A stretch of DNA of 48,372 bases from Defluviitaleaceae bacterium. GTDB taxonomy: Bacteria; Bacillota; Clostridia; Lachnospirales; WRAX01. Below the pieces are notes generated by a model that saw nothing but the letters and a program-made list of their open reading frames with translations, did not search any database and was not told the DNA's origin. Both the position numbers and the translations under genes were made by a program. This document shows positions 32,828 through 41,813 of this stretch, one piece after another. The stretch lies in contig WQWB01000006.1 of assembly GCA_009785555.1 (NCBI GenBank), forward strand, positions 1 to 48,372, read 5' to 3'. Position 1 is the first letter of the stretch. Each line of letters begins with the position of its first letter.

Positions 32828-33523
32828 ATGGTGTTGAACAATGAGGTTATAGAATTTGCAAAGGAAAATGGGTGCGGTATAATAGGATTTGCGGATCTGA
32901 CAAAGATGCCGTACACAGCTAACCTAGGGTTTAAGTACGGTATTGTTTATGCACTTGCCTTTTCAAAGGAAGCGATGCTAGAAAACAATGAAAATAAGCC
33001 GCAAAGGTATTGGGACGAACATGCACCAATGAGTAAAACCCTTGCGAAACTAAAGAATTATACGGCTGAATTGTTAATGAAAAAAGGATATGCCACAGAA
33101 GCAAACACGCCTGCAGCGGACATTGAAGAGAGAACCCTACGCGCCGCGCTCTCTCAGAAAGCTGTGGCAACCATGGCTGGTATCGGATGGATCGGCAAAA
33201 ACGCCATGCTAGTAACAAAGGAGGCCGGCTCGGCAATACGGCTGACGACGGTTCTTACGAACGCGCCAATTGATTGCGGCACACCAATAACAACATCAAA
33301 ATGCCCGGTGGAATGTATGGCATGTACAAAAATATGCCCAGGCAAAGCCCCGAGCGGCAATAATTGGTCAGTTGAAACTGATAGGGATGAATTTTTCAAC
33401 GCTCATGCTTGCTATACTGCCGGACGAAAACGGGCGAAGGAATTGTTGGATATAGAAATAACATGTTGCGGCCTATGTATTTCGGCTTGCCCGTTTACTA
33501 AGAAAGCGTTAGGATATAAGTAG
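32828..33523 (+). CDS. QueG-like double 4Fe-4S cluster protein
   Basis: 231 residues. The central ALSQKAVATMAGIGWIGKNAMLVT segment matches the substrate-domain signature of epoxyqueuosine reductases and their relatives (COG1600). Two cluster motifs follow: CPVECMACTKICPG and CCGLCISACPF. Compared with true QueG (about 310-380 residues) it is short and lacks HEAT repeats, so I call it a QueG-like Fe-S oxidoreductase rather than queG. It may be corrinoid- or Fe-S-dependent in an unknown reduction. GGAGG is close upstream of ATG 32828. It converges with, and overlaps by 15 nt, the gene on the opposite strand. Confidence 0.82.
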   Translation: MVLNNEVIEFAKENGCGIIGFADLTKMPYTANLGFKYGIVYALAFSKEAMLENNENKPQRYWDEHAPMSKTLAKLKNYTAELLMKKGYATEANTPAADIEERTLRAALSQKAVATMAGIGWIGKNAMLVTKEAGSAIRLTTVLTNAPIDCGTPITTSKCPVECMACTKICPGKAPSGNNWSVETDRDEFFNAHACYTAGRKRAKELLDIEITCCGLCISACPFTKKALGYK

Positions 33524-34099
33524 TTTATTCAAGGTATTTTCTTGTTCATCGCTACATAAGCTAAGCAAACTTTCTTCTGCACAAAACATTTCGTCCACCA
33601 CGCGGTAGGTTGGATTATATGCGCTTCTGTAGGCTTCGCTGTGCCGGACTGGAGGATAATTATTTTCGCGCATTTTCTCTAACAGTTCCTGTACTTCCGC
33701 TATATTTACGATGATTTCGCCGCTTTCGCCCATAGATATAAAAACCGCCGCGTCAGCTTCAAAGCCTAGGATATCCGCGCGGCCCTTGTTTGCCGATGCG
33801 GCGAATATACTGTTAAGCGTTTCCGCCTTCATACCGAAAGACAGTATGGATAAGCAAATACGGCATTGACCGCCGCCGATACGTTCTACAGTGCCAGAAA
33901 GCGACGCGGGCGTTGCTTTATTAACGGTAGATACCTCGTATTCCTTTATAATCCATTCTAAGCTATGGTTAACGTCTTTTAAAAAATGCCCATTGCCAAA
34001 ATTACGCTGGTGAAGGAGTTTTATAAAATCCGCTCCTTGCATTTGAGGGTATTTTTTTTTGTGGGTTAGTAATAATTGTTTGATATCGATTGGTATCAT
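33509..34099 (-). CDS. Conserved hypothetical protein (196 aa)
   Basis: Function unknown. The N-terminus has a helical segment with DFIKLLHQRNFGNGHFLKD, which resembles an uncharacterised Firmicute family with the pattern LLYQxEFGGGH. The rest is mixed alpha/beta (SGTVERIGGGQCRICLSILS; PPVRHSEAYRSAYNPTYRVV). The PPVRHSExYRxxYxPxYRVV end looks conserved and catalytic-like, with several His, Arg and Tyr residues. AAAGGATG precedes ATG 34099. It lies 21 bp behind the DUF421 gene and is probably co-transcribed with it. Confidence 0.75.
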   Translation of the reverse strand: MIPIDIKQLLLTHKKKYPQMQGADFIKLLHQRNFGNGHFLKDVNHSLEWIIKEYEVSTVNKATPASLSGTVERIGGGQCRICLSILSFGMKAETLNSIFAASANKGRADILGFEADAAVFISMGESGEIIVNIAEVQELLEKMRENNYPPVRHSEAYRSAYNPTYRVVDEMFCAEESLLSLCSDEQENTLNKLLIS

Positions 34100-34120
34100 C
34101 CTTTCAAAAATAAATAAGAA

Positions 34121-34834
34121 TCAGTGTAAGAAACGAATATCGGAATCATCATTATTTTTTATATGCGTATGCAAAACCCCTGTGGTATCAATGTAAGCCA
34201 ATAAAACATGATCAATGTCATCGATTCCTTGGCGGGCCAATTCTGTATATAACAAATTTTCGTTTAAATATATAGATTTTAAATGTTCTTTAATAATTTT
34301 TCCGTCAATAATCACATTCGTACATAGATCCTCGTTAATTGTAGGGATTTTTATGTCTCGCGGCGTAAGCGGGCGGCTTTGCGATTTGGGCAGTATACTT
34401 AATTTACCGCTTGTTTCCAATATAGCAAAATTGATGTCGGCTATGTCAAAAAAATTCTTTTGCCGGCATTCTTCTAAGAGGTCATTGATATTAAGTTTAA
34501 CTTTTTGCAAGTTTTTATTTAATATCTTTCCGTTTTCAATAAGTATTACCGGGCTACCGTCCAATATTTTCCGGCACCAATAGCTTTTTATGGATAAATA
34601 CGAGAACATGACCGAAAAAAGCGTAACAACTATCAAAGCGGTAAGCCCCTCCGCCATATGAATATCACGGACAACGGCGTATTCTGAAGCTATGGAGCCA
34701 ATTGTTATCCCGATTACATAATCAAAAAAATTAAGCTGCGCCATTTGCTTTTTGCCTAATAAGCGGGTTAGTACAAACAGCGTAATTATGGCTATGGCTG
34801 AAGAAACAGCGGTTTGCATTACCTTATCTAACAT
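34121..34834 (-). CDS. DUF421 membrane protein (YetF/YdfR type)
   Basis: 237 residues. Three membrane helices occupy the first 85 residues (AIAIITLFVLTRLLGKKQMA, then NFFDYVIGITIGSIASEYAV, then LTALIVVTLFSVMFSYLSI). The cytoplasmic DUF421 domain follows, with DGSPVILIENGKILNKNL and LRxxGx-type segments. The RxxGKKQMAQLNFFDYVIGITIGS stretch (about residues 24-48) is the family signature. Members are spore- or membrane-associated in Bacillus; the biochemical role is unknown. AAAGGTG precedes ATG 34834, and a perfect 12-bp hairpin lies right upstream of that site. Confidence 0.92.
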   Translation of the reverse strand: MLDKVMQTAVSSAIAIITLFVLTRLLGKKQMAQLNFFDYVIGITIGSIASEYAVVRDIHMAEGLTALIVVTLFSVMFSYLSIKSYWCRKILDGSPVILIENGKILNKNLQKVKLNINDLLEECRQKNFFDIADINFAILETSGKLSILPKSQSRPLTPRDIKIPTINEDLCTNVIIDGKIIKEHLKSIYLNENLLYTELARQGIDDIDHVLLAYIDTTGVLHTHIKNNDDSDIRFLH

Positions 34835-34847
34835 AGCATCACCTTTT

Positions 34848-34878
34848 ACAAGATAAATTCGAAAGATTTATCTTGTAT
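34848..34878 (-). promoter_or_regulatory. Perfect 12-bp hairpin abutting the DUF421 ribosome binding site
   Basis: TACAAGATAAAT (34848-34859) pairs exactly with ATTTATCTTGTA (34867-34878), loop of 7 nt. On the minus-strand message it ends directly before AAAAGGTG and the start codon. It has no U tract, so it is not a terminator in that direction. It may be a translation-control hairpin or a DNA operator. Confidence 0.5.
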
Positions 34879-34921
34879 TATGCCCGTTAGAAATAAAAAC
34901 AACCGTTATTGTTTTGTTACA

Positions 34922-35353
34922 TTATAGTGACTTGCCCATGAACATTTCAAGGGGTTGCTCGTACGGTGGGATATCCATAACGATAGTACCCATGTCCTTA
35001 TATCCCAATTTACGATAAAAATGTTGCCCATCTTCGTCAACCTGCGTAGACACCATAATCATTTTGTATCCAAGCGCACGCATTTCATCTTCCCAAAACT
35101 CCATTGCTTGTTTCCCAAACCCTTTTCCTTTATGAGGGTCTGCTACATAAAAACACGTCAAGAAAGGGATAAAGTCAAATATCAAATTATAGCGCATATA
35201 TCCTATTGGATTGTTTTCAAAACGAAGTACATAGCATCTTTTATCCCTGATCTTTGAGGCATACTCGCTTTCGGGCAGGTTCTCCCATTCGTTACAGAAA
35301 TGGGGCTTATCATCCATGGTCGCATAAGTTAGCGTAAAATTTTTTATACCCAT
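34922..35353 (-). CDS. GNAT-family N-acetyltransferase
   Basis: 143 residues. The acetyl-CoA binding motif reads YVADPHKGKGFGKQAMEFWE (about residues 69-88), followed by a strand and the HFYRKLGYKDMG closing segment, the usual GNAT end. RBS GAGGTAAT lies before ATG 35353. It is upstream of, and on the same strand as, DUF421, but 87 bp and a hairpin separate them. The substrate is unknown. Confidence 0.85.
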   Translation of the reverse strand: MGIKNFTLTYATMDDKPHFCNEWENLPESEYASKIRDKRCYVLRFENNPIGYMRYNLIFDFIPFLTCFYVADPHKGKGFGKQAMEFWEDEMRALGYKMIMVSTQVDEDGQHFYRKLGYKDMGTIVMDIPPYEQPLEMFMGKSL

Positions 35354-35452
35354 AATTACCTCTATTTGATATATAAATAATCGTGAAATTTACAAATAAA
35401 CTAGGCATACTAACCCAACAAAGCATGGTTTAATTTGTTTTTGCCATTGGAT

Positions 35453-35932
35453 TCACATATCTTTCACAACAATAAGGTTTTGATTACTCGACCCACGGAA
35501 ATCAAGGTCATAAGATTTTTTTCCTTCCTCAAAGCGGCCGTCAATAATGTAATCCGACCGTTTTATAAGATCGCGTACATGGGGGCAATGCAAGGCCAGC
35601 AATTCATCTATGGTGTGTCCTGTGTAGGTAAGGATGTTTAGATGAGGCAATTCTGAACGTATGCGTGACGCCAAGGCGGCAAAAGCCTCTGCCTGCATCG
35701 TTGGCTCGCCACCGCTAAAAGTAACGCCCGTAAGGAGTGGATTGGCGCGTATCGCTTCCATGATTTCGTCAATTGTAATATCGTAACCTTGGTTATGGTC
35801 ATGCGTTTCAGGGTTATGGCAATTGGGGCAACGGATATTGCAGCCCTGGGCGAAGACTGTAAGCCTAAGCCCGGGACCGTCCGTAATGGAATCGTTGACC
35901 AAACCCGCTATGCGGATTGTACTAATCGGCAT
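35453..35932 (-). CDS. nrdG: Anaerobic ribonucleotide reductase activating protein
   Basis: 159 residues from ATG 35932, the usual NrdG length; the frame is open further back into nrdD, but the added residues are not NrdG-like. The radical-SAM cluster motif is CNIRCPNCHN (Cys31, Cys35, Cys38), and TFSGGEPTMQ is the SAM-binding GGE motif. NrdG uses S-adenosylmethionine and a 4Fe-4S cluster to put the glycyl radical on NrdD. Its start overlaps the end of nrdD by 11 nt, with GAGG inside nrdD about 12 nt upstream, so translation is coupled. Confidence 0.94.
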   Translation of the reverse strand: MPISTIRIAGLVNDSITDGPGLRLTVFAQGCNIRCPNCHNPETHDHNQGYDITIDEIMEAIRANPLLTGVTFSGGEPTMQAEAFAALASRIRSELPHLNILTYTGHTIDELLALHCPHVRDLIKRSDYIIDGRFEEGKKSYDLDFRGSSNQNLIVVKDM

Positions 35933-38276
35933 GGTAAATCCGTTCCTCAACCTCTTTAAGTTTGGCGTTGTTAAACCGCTCCAACGAGCCGCCAAGATAA
36001 CCGGTTATACGGCGTATACGTTCGATCGGCATATTAGCGTCGGCGTTCGTATCGCGGCCGCAACCGGGGCAGATGTCGCCGATTACGCCTATAAAGCCGC
36101 AGATCGGATCCCTGTCTACCGGGTGGTTTATGCTGCCGTATCCGACGCCGCTTTCCTTCATAAGGCGGATGATAGCAATGTATGCTTCCTGGTTCTTAAC
36201 CGCATCGCCGTCCAACTCAACATAAGTGATGTGCCCTGCATTTGTAAGGGCGTGGTACGGTGCTTCCAATTTGATTTTATCCGCGATCGTCACTTTGTGG
36301 TATACAGGTATATGGAAGGAATTGGTGTAATAATCCCTGTCTGTAATACCTTCAATTTCGCCGAATAGGGCACGATCCATTTTTACGAAACGGCCGGCAA
36401 GCCCTTCCGCGGGTGTTGCTATAAGAGTGTAGTTGAGGCGTTTCTCCTCGGCTTCCCGATCTAATCTATCTCTCATGAATTTTATAATTTCGAGCCCCAA
36501 CTTCTGCGCGGCCGCATCCTCGCCATGGTGTTTGCCCATAATGGCTTTAAGGCATTCTGCAAGCCCGATAAATCCGACGGTAAGAGTACCATGCTTAAGC
36601 GCTTCGCCTATCGTGTCCTCATTTTTAAGGCCGTCGCTATCAATCCAAACACCCTGCCCCATAAGGAAAGGGAAGTTTTTTACCTTCTTTGAGGCTTGCA
36701 TGGCAAAGCGTTCGTTAAGTTGGTCTATACATATCTTGATTTTTTTGTCAAGCTCACGGTAGAACCTATCCATATTACCGCCTGCGCGTATGCCTATGCG
36801 TGGTAAGTTTATGGATGTATAGGACAAATTGCCGCGGCCGGTGGTTATCTCGCGTTCTGGGTCAAAGACATTGCCGACGACGCGTGTGCGGCAACCCATA
36901 TAGGCAATCTCCGTTTCCGGTCTGCCTTCTTTGTAATATTTTTTATTATATGGCGCGTCAAGGAATGAGAAGTTAGGGAAAAGCCGCTTAGAACTAACCT
37001 TACAGGCCAATTTAAATAAATCGTGGCTGATATCCTCCTCGTTATAGTTAATGCCTTCCATCACGCGGAAAACGTGGATAGGGAAGATAGGTGTCTCACC
37101 CTTGCCAAGACCCGCATCCAGCGCGAGGAGGACGGACTTTATAACAAGCCTTCCTTCTGGAGATGTATCCAACCCATAATTAATGGATGAAAACGGCGTT
37201 TGCGCCCCGGCGCGGCTGTGCATGGTGTTAAGGTTGTGGACGAGGGCTTCCATTGCTTGGTAGGTCGTTTTTTCCGTATCTTTTTGCGCGTTGCGTTCCG
37301 TAAGACGGAGAGCCTTGTTAATTTCCAATTCAGCGTAGCCGATTTTAGAGAGTAAAGTGGAAAGCCGAGGGAGAAGGGCGGCATTGTCATCCATTTTAGG
37401 GGCAAGGCCTTCCTTTTCCAGATCACCAGCTAGTTTGTCAACCAACTCGTCCACGTCGGAAATTTCCTCGTCAAAAACCTCCAATGCGCGCTTAAGGCTC
37501 GTCCAAAAGAGTTTTTTGTAAGTTTTGCGGACGCCGTCAGCCAAGGCGTAGTCAAAATTGGGGATGCTTTGTCCGCCGTGCTGGTCATTTTGGTTGGATT
37601 GGATGACGATGCATGCGAGCGCGGAATAGCTGGCTATGCCGCTCGGTTCGCGCAGGAAGCCGTGACCGGTGGAAAAGCCGCCGCTAAGCATCTTCTTAAG
37701 GTCTATTTGGCAGCATGTCGTCGTCATCCCATAAAATTCCATGTCGTGGATATGTATGTCGCCGTCTTGGTGTGCGCGGACGAAGTCTTGATTAAGTACG
37801 CACGTCATAAAAAACTGCTTTGCACCCTCGCTGCCGTATTTAAGCATCGTGCCCATGGCCGTATCGCCGTTTACGTTGGCGTTTTCGCGTTTTCTATCAC
37901 TGTCCACGCTTTCGCTGAAGGTGATTTCCTCATATACCTTCATCAGATGAGTATGCCTTTCGCGCGCTTTGCTCCGTTCAGCCCGATACAAGATGTACGC
38001 CTTTGCGACGCGTGTGTGGCCGTGCTTTATAAGCACTTCCTCAACAACGTCCTGTATCTGTTCAACGCCGGGCGCGTCGTCGTAGCGGAAATAGACTTCT
38101 AAGCCAACCTCGCGGGCCAGCCGCATACAGTAGTCGTCATCCCTAAAGTCAGAAACGGCGATAAACGCCTTCTTAATTGCCTGGGAAATCTTATCATCTG
38201 CGTAGGGGACGCGCCGCCCATCGCGCTTTAGAATTTCGTTAACGGCGAAGGCCGCGTTTTTCTCAGTGTTTATCAT
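35922..38276 (-). CDS. nrdD: Anaerobic ribonucleoside-triphosphate reductase
   Basis: 784 residues. An N-terminal ATP-cone (residues about 14-105, ILKRDGRRVPYADDKI) gives allosteric control. The catalytic barrel includes a CCQIDLKKML segment and HSRAGAQTPFSSINYG. A C-terminal zinc site has four cysteines (CGFIGVIGDICPGCG), and the glycyl radical motif is RRITGYLGGSLERFNNAK. The enzyme reduces NTPs to dNTPs without oxygen, which indicates anaerobic growth. CGGAGAG lies about 9 nt before ATG 38276. The promoter is overlaid by two NrdR boxes, so repression by NrdR with ATP/dATP is expected. Confidence 0.97.
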   Translation of the reverse strand: MINTEKNAAFAVNEILKRDGRRVPYADDKISQAIKKAFIAVSDFRDDDYCMRLAREVGLEVYFRYDDAPGVEQIQDVVEEVLIKHGHTRVAKAYILYRAERSKARERHTHLMKVYEEITFSESVDSDRKRENANVNGDTAMGTMLKYGSEGAKQFFMTCVLNQDFVRAHQDGDIHIHDMEFYGMTTTCCQIDLKKMLSGGFSTGHGFLREPSGIASYSALACIVIQSNQNDQHGGQSIPNFDYALADGVRKTYKKLFWTSLKRALEVFDEEISDVDELVDKLAGDLEKEGLAPKMDDNAALLPRLSTLLSKIGYAELEINKALRLTERNAQKDTEKTTYQAMEALVHNLNTMHSRAGAQTPFSSINYGLDTSPEGRLVIKSVLLALDAGLGKGETPIFPIHVFRVMEGINYNEEDISHDLFKLACKVSSKRLFPNFSFLDAPYNKKYYKEGRPETEIAYMGCRTRVVGNVFDPEREITTGRGNLSYTSINLPRIGIRAGGNMDRFYRELDKKIKICIDQLNERFAMQASKKVKNFPFLMGQGVWIDSDGLKNEDTIGEALKHGTLTVGFIGLAECLKAIMGKHHGEDAAAQKLGLEIIKFMRDRLDREAEEKRLNYTLIATPAEGLAGRFVKMDRALFGEIEGITDRDYYTNSFHIPVYHKVTIADKIKLEAPYHALTNAGHITYVELDGDAVKNQEAYIAIIRLMKESGVGYGSINHPVDRDPICGFIGVIGDICPGCGRDTNADANMPIERIRRITGYLGGSLERFNNAKLKEVEERIYHAD

Positions 38277-38292
38277 TATTTAGCACTCTCCG

Positions 38293-38308
38293 ATACTATA
38301 TATAGTAC
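38293..38308. promoter_or_regulatory. NrdR box, proximal
   Basis: ATACTATATATAGTAC closely matches the NrdR consensus ACACWATATATWGTGT in its palindromic core (CTATATATAG). It is centred 31 bp (three helical turns) from the second box, the usual tandem spacing, and lies downstream of the -10 of the nrdD promoter. Confidence 0.88.
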
Positions 38309-38320
38309 TTTGCTTGCACC

Positions 38321-38349
38321 ATTATACTATATATAGTATTTTTTGTCTA
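38321..38349 (-). promoter_or_regulatory. nrdDG promoter with embedded NrdR box
   Basis: On the minus strand, TAGACA (38349-38344), a 17-bp spacer and TATAAT (38326-38321). The distal NrdR box ATACTATATATAGTAT (38324-38339) covers the spacer and the start of the -10 box, so NrdR binding would block RNA polymerase directly. Confidence 0.82.
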
Positions 38350-38365
38350 GTGGTTTTGAAAATTT

Positions 38366-40597
38366 TTATTCCATTCCAATCCGCCTCGCCAGCGCGGAAT
38401 ACCTCGTCATCTCGCGGTTGTTTCCAACCATGGCTTTCATCGTGTTTTTGGAGCCTACGATAACCACAAGCTCCTTCGCACGGGTTACGGCGGTGTATAG
38501 CAGGTTACGCGTAAGAAGCATAGGCGGCCCGCCAAAGAGGGGGATAACTACGACGCGGTACTCGCTCCCCTGCGACTTGTGTATGGTTACGGCGTAGGAT
38601 AGGGCTATTTCGTCCAGGCGCGCCGTGTCATAGTCGATGATGCGCCCGCCGTCCATCCTTGCGCGCAGGAGGTCGTTCTCACTGTCTATATGGAGGATAA
38701 CGCCGCCGTCGCCGTTATATACGCCGATACCCTCGCTACGCCCGTCTTCCGTAACCCAAGCAAGGTTGTAGTTATTTTTAATCTGCATTATCTTATCTCC
38801 CTCGCGATAGATGTGCGTGCCGTATTCCAATTCATTCTTATATGGGGTGGGTGGGTTTAGAGCTTGTTGCAGCACGACGTTTAAGTTATCCGCACCGAGG
38901 GCGGATTTGCGCATAGGAGTAAGTATCTGTATGTCCATTATAGGGTTTGCCTTTGCGTAACCGGGCAGCCTCTCCCGCACAAGGGTTACGATCGTGTTCT
39001 GCACGCCGTCAAGGTCTGAGCCGGATGCGAAGAAGAAGTCGCGGCTGTCCTTACCTATGTATGGCAGCTCACCATCGTTGATCTTATGGGCATTGGTAAT
39101 GATATTGCTGCCCTCAGATTGACGGAAGATAGACCGCAGGCGTGCAACCGGTATTTTTTCGCTCCGTATAATATCCTTCAGCACATTGCCGGGGCCTACC
39201 GATGGCAATTGGTCCGCATCACCAACCAAAATAAGGCGCATGTTATACCCAGCGGCCCTTAATAGATAATATATAAGGGTAATGTCAACCATTGAGGATT
39301 CGTCCACGATAAGTACGTTACATTCCAGGGGGTTTTTATCGTCCCTGTCGATGTAAACCTGCCCAGAGCCAGAACTTGGATCGCCTCCGTTTATGCCCAG
39401 TAGGCGGTGTATCGTTTTTGCCTCATGCCCCGTCGCTTCCTCCATGCGTTTTGCGGCGCGGCCGGTTGGCGCGGTAAGCTCCACGCTAAGCCCTCGTTTT
39501 TCAAACAGGGATATCAATGCGTTTATAACCGTCGTCTTGCCTGTGCCGGGGCCGCCGGTTATAACCATTACCCCGTGAGAGTGTGCGGAGATAATGGCCT
39601 CTTTTTGGCAATCTGAGAGGGCGATATCATTGGCTTCTTCAAAAATTGCGATATCGCTTTCAAGTTCCGGATCCAATGCCTTAATATTGCCGCAAAGGTT
39701 TGTAAGACGCATGGCCACATATGATTCCTGGTGGAAATATTTGTTGAGATATACCAAAACCGCGCCGGTATTTTCGTCGCGTTCTTGGTATATCTGCTTG
39801 GAAAACTGCATGTTGTGTAGGATATTGTCGATTGGGTGGAACGGCGCCGCGTCGCTTGCCAGCAAGGCCTCAGCGCGAGCGGCGAGATCGTCTTTCTCCA
39901 AATAGACATGCCCGCCGCTCTGCGCTGCCTCGCTTAAGATATATTTGATGCCGGATGCCGTACGGTACTCAGAATCAAGGGGAATACCAACTTTTTCGGC
40001 TATTTTGTCCGCCGTCTTAAATCCGATGCCAACAATCTCATCCGCGATCCTGTACGGATTTTTGCGTACGATATCGACAGCCTCAGCCTTGTATCTCTTA
40101 TAAATCCGCGTGATGTAAACCTGGGAAATGCCAAACTGCTGCAGATACATCATAACATGCCGTTCGGTGCTTTGCTCGCCGAATCTCACAGATATTTCAG
40201 TAGCTTTCTTAACGCTTATACCTGGTATCTTCGCCAGCATTTCCGGGTACTTTTCTATAATTTCAAATGTTTCAGTACCATACATGTCGGTAATGCGCTC
40301 TGCCATACGTTCACCCACGCCCTTAATCGAGCTGACAAGGTATTTACTGATACCTGCAACTGTTGTCGGGGCGCGGCGTTCCACGGTTACGGCTTTAAAT
40401 TGGCTGCCGTATGATTGGTGTACAACAAAATCACCCATAAGCCGCACATTTTCGCCGGGCGTAAGCTCTGCGCTGTTGGCGGTACAGGTAATGCGTGAAT
40501 GGGCATGTTCGCCGGTGCTGAGGACTTCAAACACGGTATATCCAGATTTATCGTCCCGGTAGATAATATGCTCAATAGAGCCTGTGATTTCAGTCAT
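38366..40597 (-). CDS. recD2: ATP-dependent DNA helicase RecD2
   Basis: 743 residues from ATG 40597 (MTEITGSIEHIIYRDDKSGY, the usual RecD2 start); an in-frame ATG 27 codons upstream adds atypical sequence. The N-terminal region has helix-hairpin-helix elements (SIKGVGERMAERI; KIPGISVKKATEI; IVGIGFKTADKIA). The superfamily 1B helicase core follows: Walker A GGPGTGKTT (348-356), the VDESSMVD box, and the GDADQLPSVGPGNVL, FRQSE and TIHKSQGSEY motifs. It unwinds DNA 5' to 3' and serves in repair and fork maintenance, without RecBC. It ends just before the nrdD promoter on the same strand. No clear SD is present. Confidence 0.93.
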   Translation of the reverse strand: MTEITGSIEHIIYRDDKSGYTVFEVLSTGEHAHSRITCTANSAELTPGENVRLMGDFVVHQSYGSQFKAVTVERRAPTTVAGISKYLVSSIKGVGERMAERITDMYGTETFEIIEKYPEMLAKIPGISVKKATEISVRFGEQSTERHVMMYLQQFGISQVYITRIYKRYKAEAVDIVRKNPYRIADEIVGIGFKTADKIAEKVGIPLDSEYRTASGIKYILSEAAQSGGHVYLEKDDLAARAEALLASDAAPFHPIDNILHNMQFSKQIYQERDENTGAVLVYLNKYFHQESYVAMRLTNLCGNIKALDPELESDIAIFEEANDIALSDCQKEAIISAHSHGVMVITGGPGTGKTTVINALISLFEKRGLSVELTAPTGRAAKRMEEATGHEAKTIHRLLGINGGDPSSGSGQVYIDRDDKNPLECNVLIVDESSMVDITLIYYLLRAAGYNMRLILVGDADQLPSVGPGNVLKDIIRSEKIPVARLRSIFRQSEGSNIITNAHKINDGELPYIGKDSRDFFFASGSDLDGVQNTIVTLVRERLPGYAKANPIMDIQILTPMRKSALGADNLNVVLQQALNPPTPYKNELEYGTHIYREGDKIMQIKNNYNLAWVTEDGRSEGIGVYNGDGGVILHIDSENDLLRARMDGGRIIDYDTARLDEIALSYAVTIHKSQGSEYRVVVIPLFGGPPMLLTRNLLYTAVTRAKELVVIVGSKNTMKAMVGNNREMTRYSALARRIGME

Positions 40598-40690
40598 ATA
40601 TCTGAATGGTAGCACAAAGCATGTAAATTTGCAAGAAATATTTACACTATTCCGGTATTTTAATTGAAATATTTTCATCGCCGTTTTTAC

Positions 40691-40719
40691 TTGTCAACAC
40701 GCAAATTTTGTGGTAAAAT
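40691..40719 (+). promoter_or_regulatory. Promoter of the four-gene MotA/MotB-like operon
   Basis: TTGTCA (40691-40696), a 17-bp spacer and TAAAAT (40714-40719) are followed by a 91-nt leader to the start at 40811. No operator palindrome is evident. It is divergent from recD2. Confidence 0.75.
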
Positions 40720-40810
40720 GGAACAAAAGCGTTATTTTTATCGTTTATGAATATATATGGACAAGCACCATAAAATAAATTGAGAGAAAAATATATTGGG
40801 GGCTGTACAA

Positions 40811-41809
40811 ATGTTTAGTTTCTTTACCGACACGATGGCGTCGCAAACAGCGGCGGGGCAGGTTATATCATATATTATTTTTGGCATATTTATTGTGTTT
40901 ATAATTATGTCCGTTTTCGTGCTTACGTATTTTAAGGACATCGGACGCAAGGCGCGTAGGCTTCGCGCCGGTAAAGATGGCGGCAACGCCGGCGCGTACA
41001 TCTCCGACGTGCGCCACGCGTACGAGGGTGTTATACACAAAGGTATGCGCGACGTTGGCGATACTGATATTTTAGACGACAATATCAACCCTACAATCAA
41101 GCTTTTTGAGTACTTTATACATTACCTTCCAAGCCTTGCTACGGTAACTGGGCTGCTTGGCACCTTCGTTGGCCTTACCGCCGCCATTGGGCGCATGGAC
41201 TTGAACATAGAGCAATTATACGGCATAGAGCAGGTTATAGACAGCATAAACGCGCCGATGGGTGATATGTCCACAGCATTCGTCACATCCCTTGTTGGTA
41301 TCGTCGCCTCCGCTATGATGAACATTTTTGAGAGGATGTTCCGTGTTTTTGCGCGGAGCGACGAAGCAATCGCCGAAGTACGTGATTATATCAATATCAA
41401 CTTCCAAAATGACGTTTTGACGAATATGACGCCGGCGGAACGCTTCACCGCCTACGAAAACGACCCGGCTAGCATCGCGTGGAGCGACGCGAGCCGGCGC
41501 ATTGCCAAGGTTTTAACCTCACTAAAAGAATCTGTGGATAAGATGAGCGGTGAAATTTCATCATTAGAAACACGCGGCATTACAAACCTTTCCAACAATA
41601 TCGCAGAACTTACCAGCGCCTATGCGAGTGAACACGCCGACGTGGCTTCCATCAATGAAAGTATGCGCATGTACATTGACCGCCTGCGCGACCTAGGCAT
41701 CGCTTTAAATGACAACGGCAAAATGAACGCGCGAAATGAAGAGATCTTGGAACAAATCGCCGTAACATACAGGCTTTTGGCGGAAGAGCAAAGCGAAAAA
41801 GGGCGGTGA
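40811..41809 (+). CDS. MotA/TolQ/ExbB-type proton channel subunit (ZorA-like)
   Basis: 332 residues from ATG 40811 (GGGGG 8 nt upstream; a TTG at 40796 is less likely). Three membrane helices are visible: about 17-41, 104-127 and 153-176. Helix 2 and helix 3 carry the family signatures LATVTGLLGTFVGLTAAI and MSTAFVTSLVGIVASAMM, corresponding to the proton-path helices of TolQ, ExbB and MotA. The last 150 residues form a cytoplasmic, largely helical tail (SLKESVDKMSGEISSLET). Flagellar MotA has four helices and no such tail; ZorA of Zorya systems has three helices and a tail. Four nucleotides separate it from its partner gene. With that partner it should form a rotary stator-like motor. Confidence 0.85.
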   Translation: MFSFFTDTMASQTAAGQVISYIIFGIFIVFIIMSVFVLTYFKDIGRKARRLRAGKDGGNAGAYISDVRHAYEGVIHKGMRDVGDTDILDDNINPTIKLFEYFIHYLPSLATVTGLLGTFVGLTAAIGRMDLNIEQLYGIEQVIDSINAPMGDMSTAFVTSLVGIVASAMMNIFERMFRVFARSDEAIAEVRDYININFQNDVLTNMTPAERFTAYENDPASIAWSDASRRIAKVLTSLKESVDKMSGEISSLETRGITNLSNNIAELTSAYASEHADVASINESMRMYIDRLRDLGIALNDNGKMNARNEEILEQIAVTYRLLAEEQSEKGR

Positions 41810-41813
41810 TTAT

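Noticed and set aside
32828-33523. Assignment as true epoxyqueuosine reductase queG
   Set aside because: The protein has only 231 residues and no C-terminal repeats; no other queuosine gene is nearby.
34848-34878. Terminator of the acetyltransferase gene at 34922-35353
   Set aside because: On the minus strand the hairpin is followed by AAAAGG, not a U tract, so it lacks the terminator signature.
35933-35995. Upstream extension of nrdG to position 35995
   Set aside because: The extra 21 residues lie inside nrdD and are not NrdG-like; ATG 35932 gives the family length and N-terminus.
36433-38102. Plus-strand frames opposite nrdD
   Set aside because: They are antisense to an unmistakable NrdD and show no start signals or motifs.
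38293-38339. CRISPR-like pair of repeats
   Set aside because: Only two 16-bp palindromes are present, and both match NrdR boxes in a promoter; no array or cas gene is seen.
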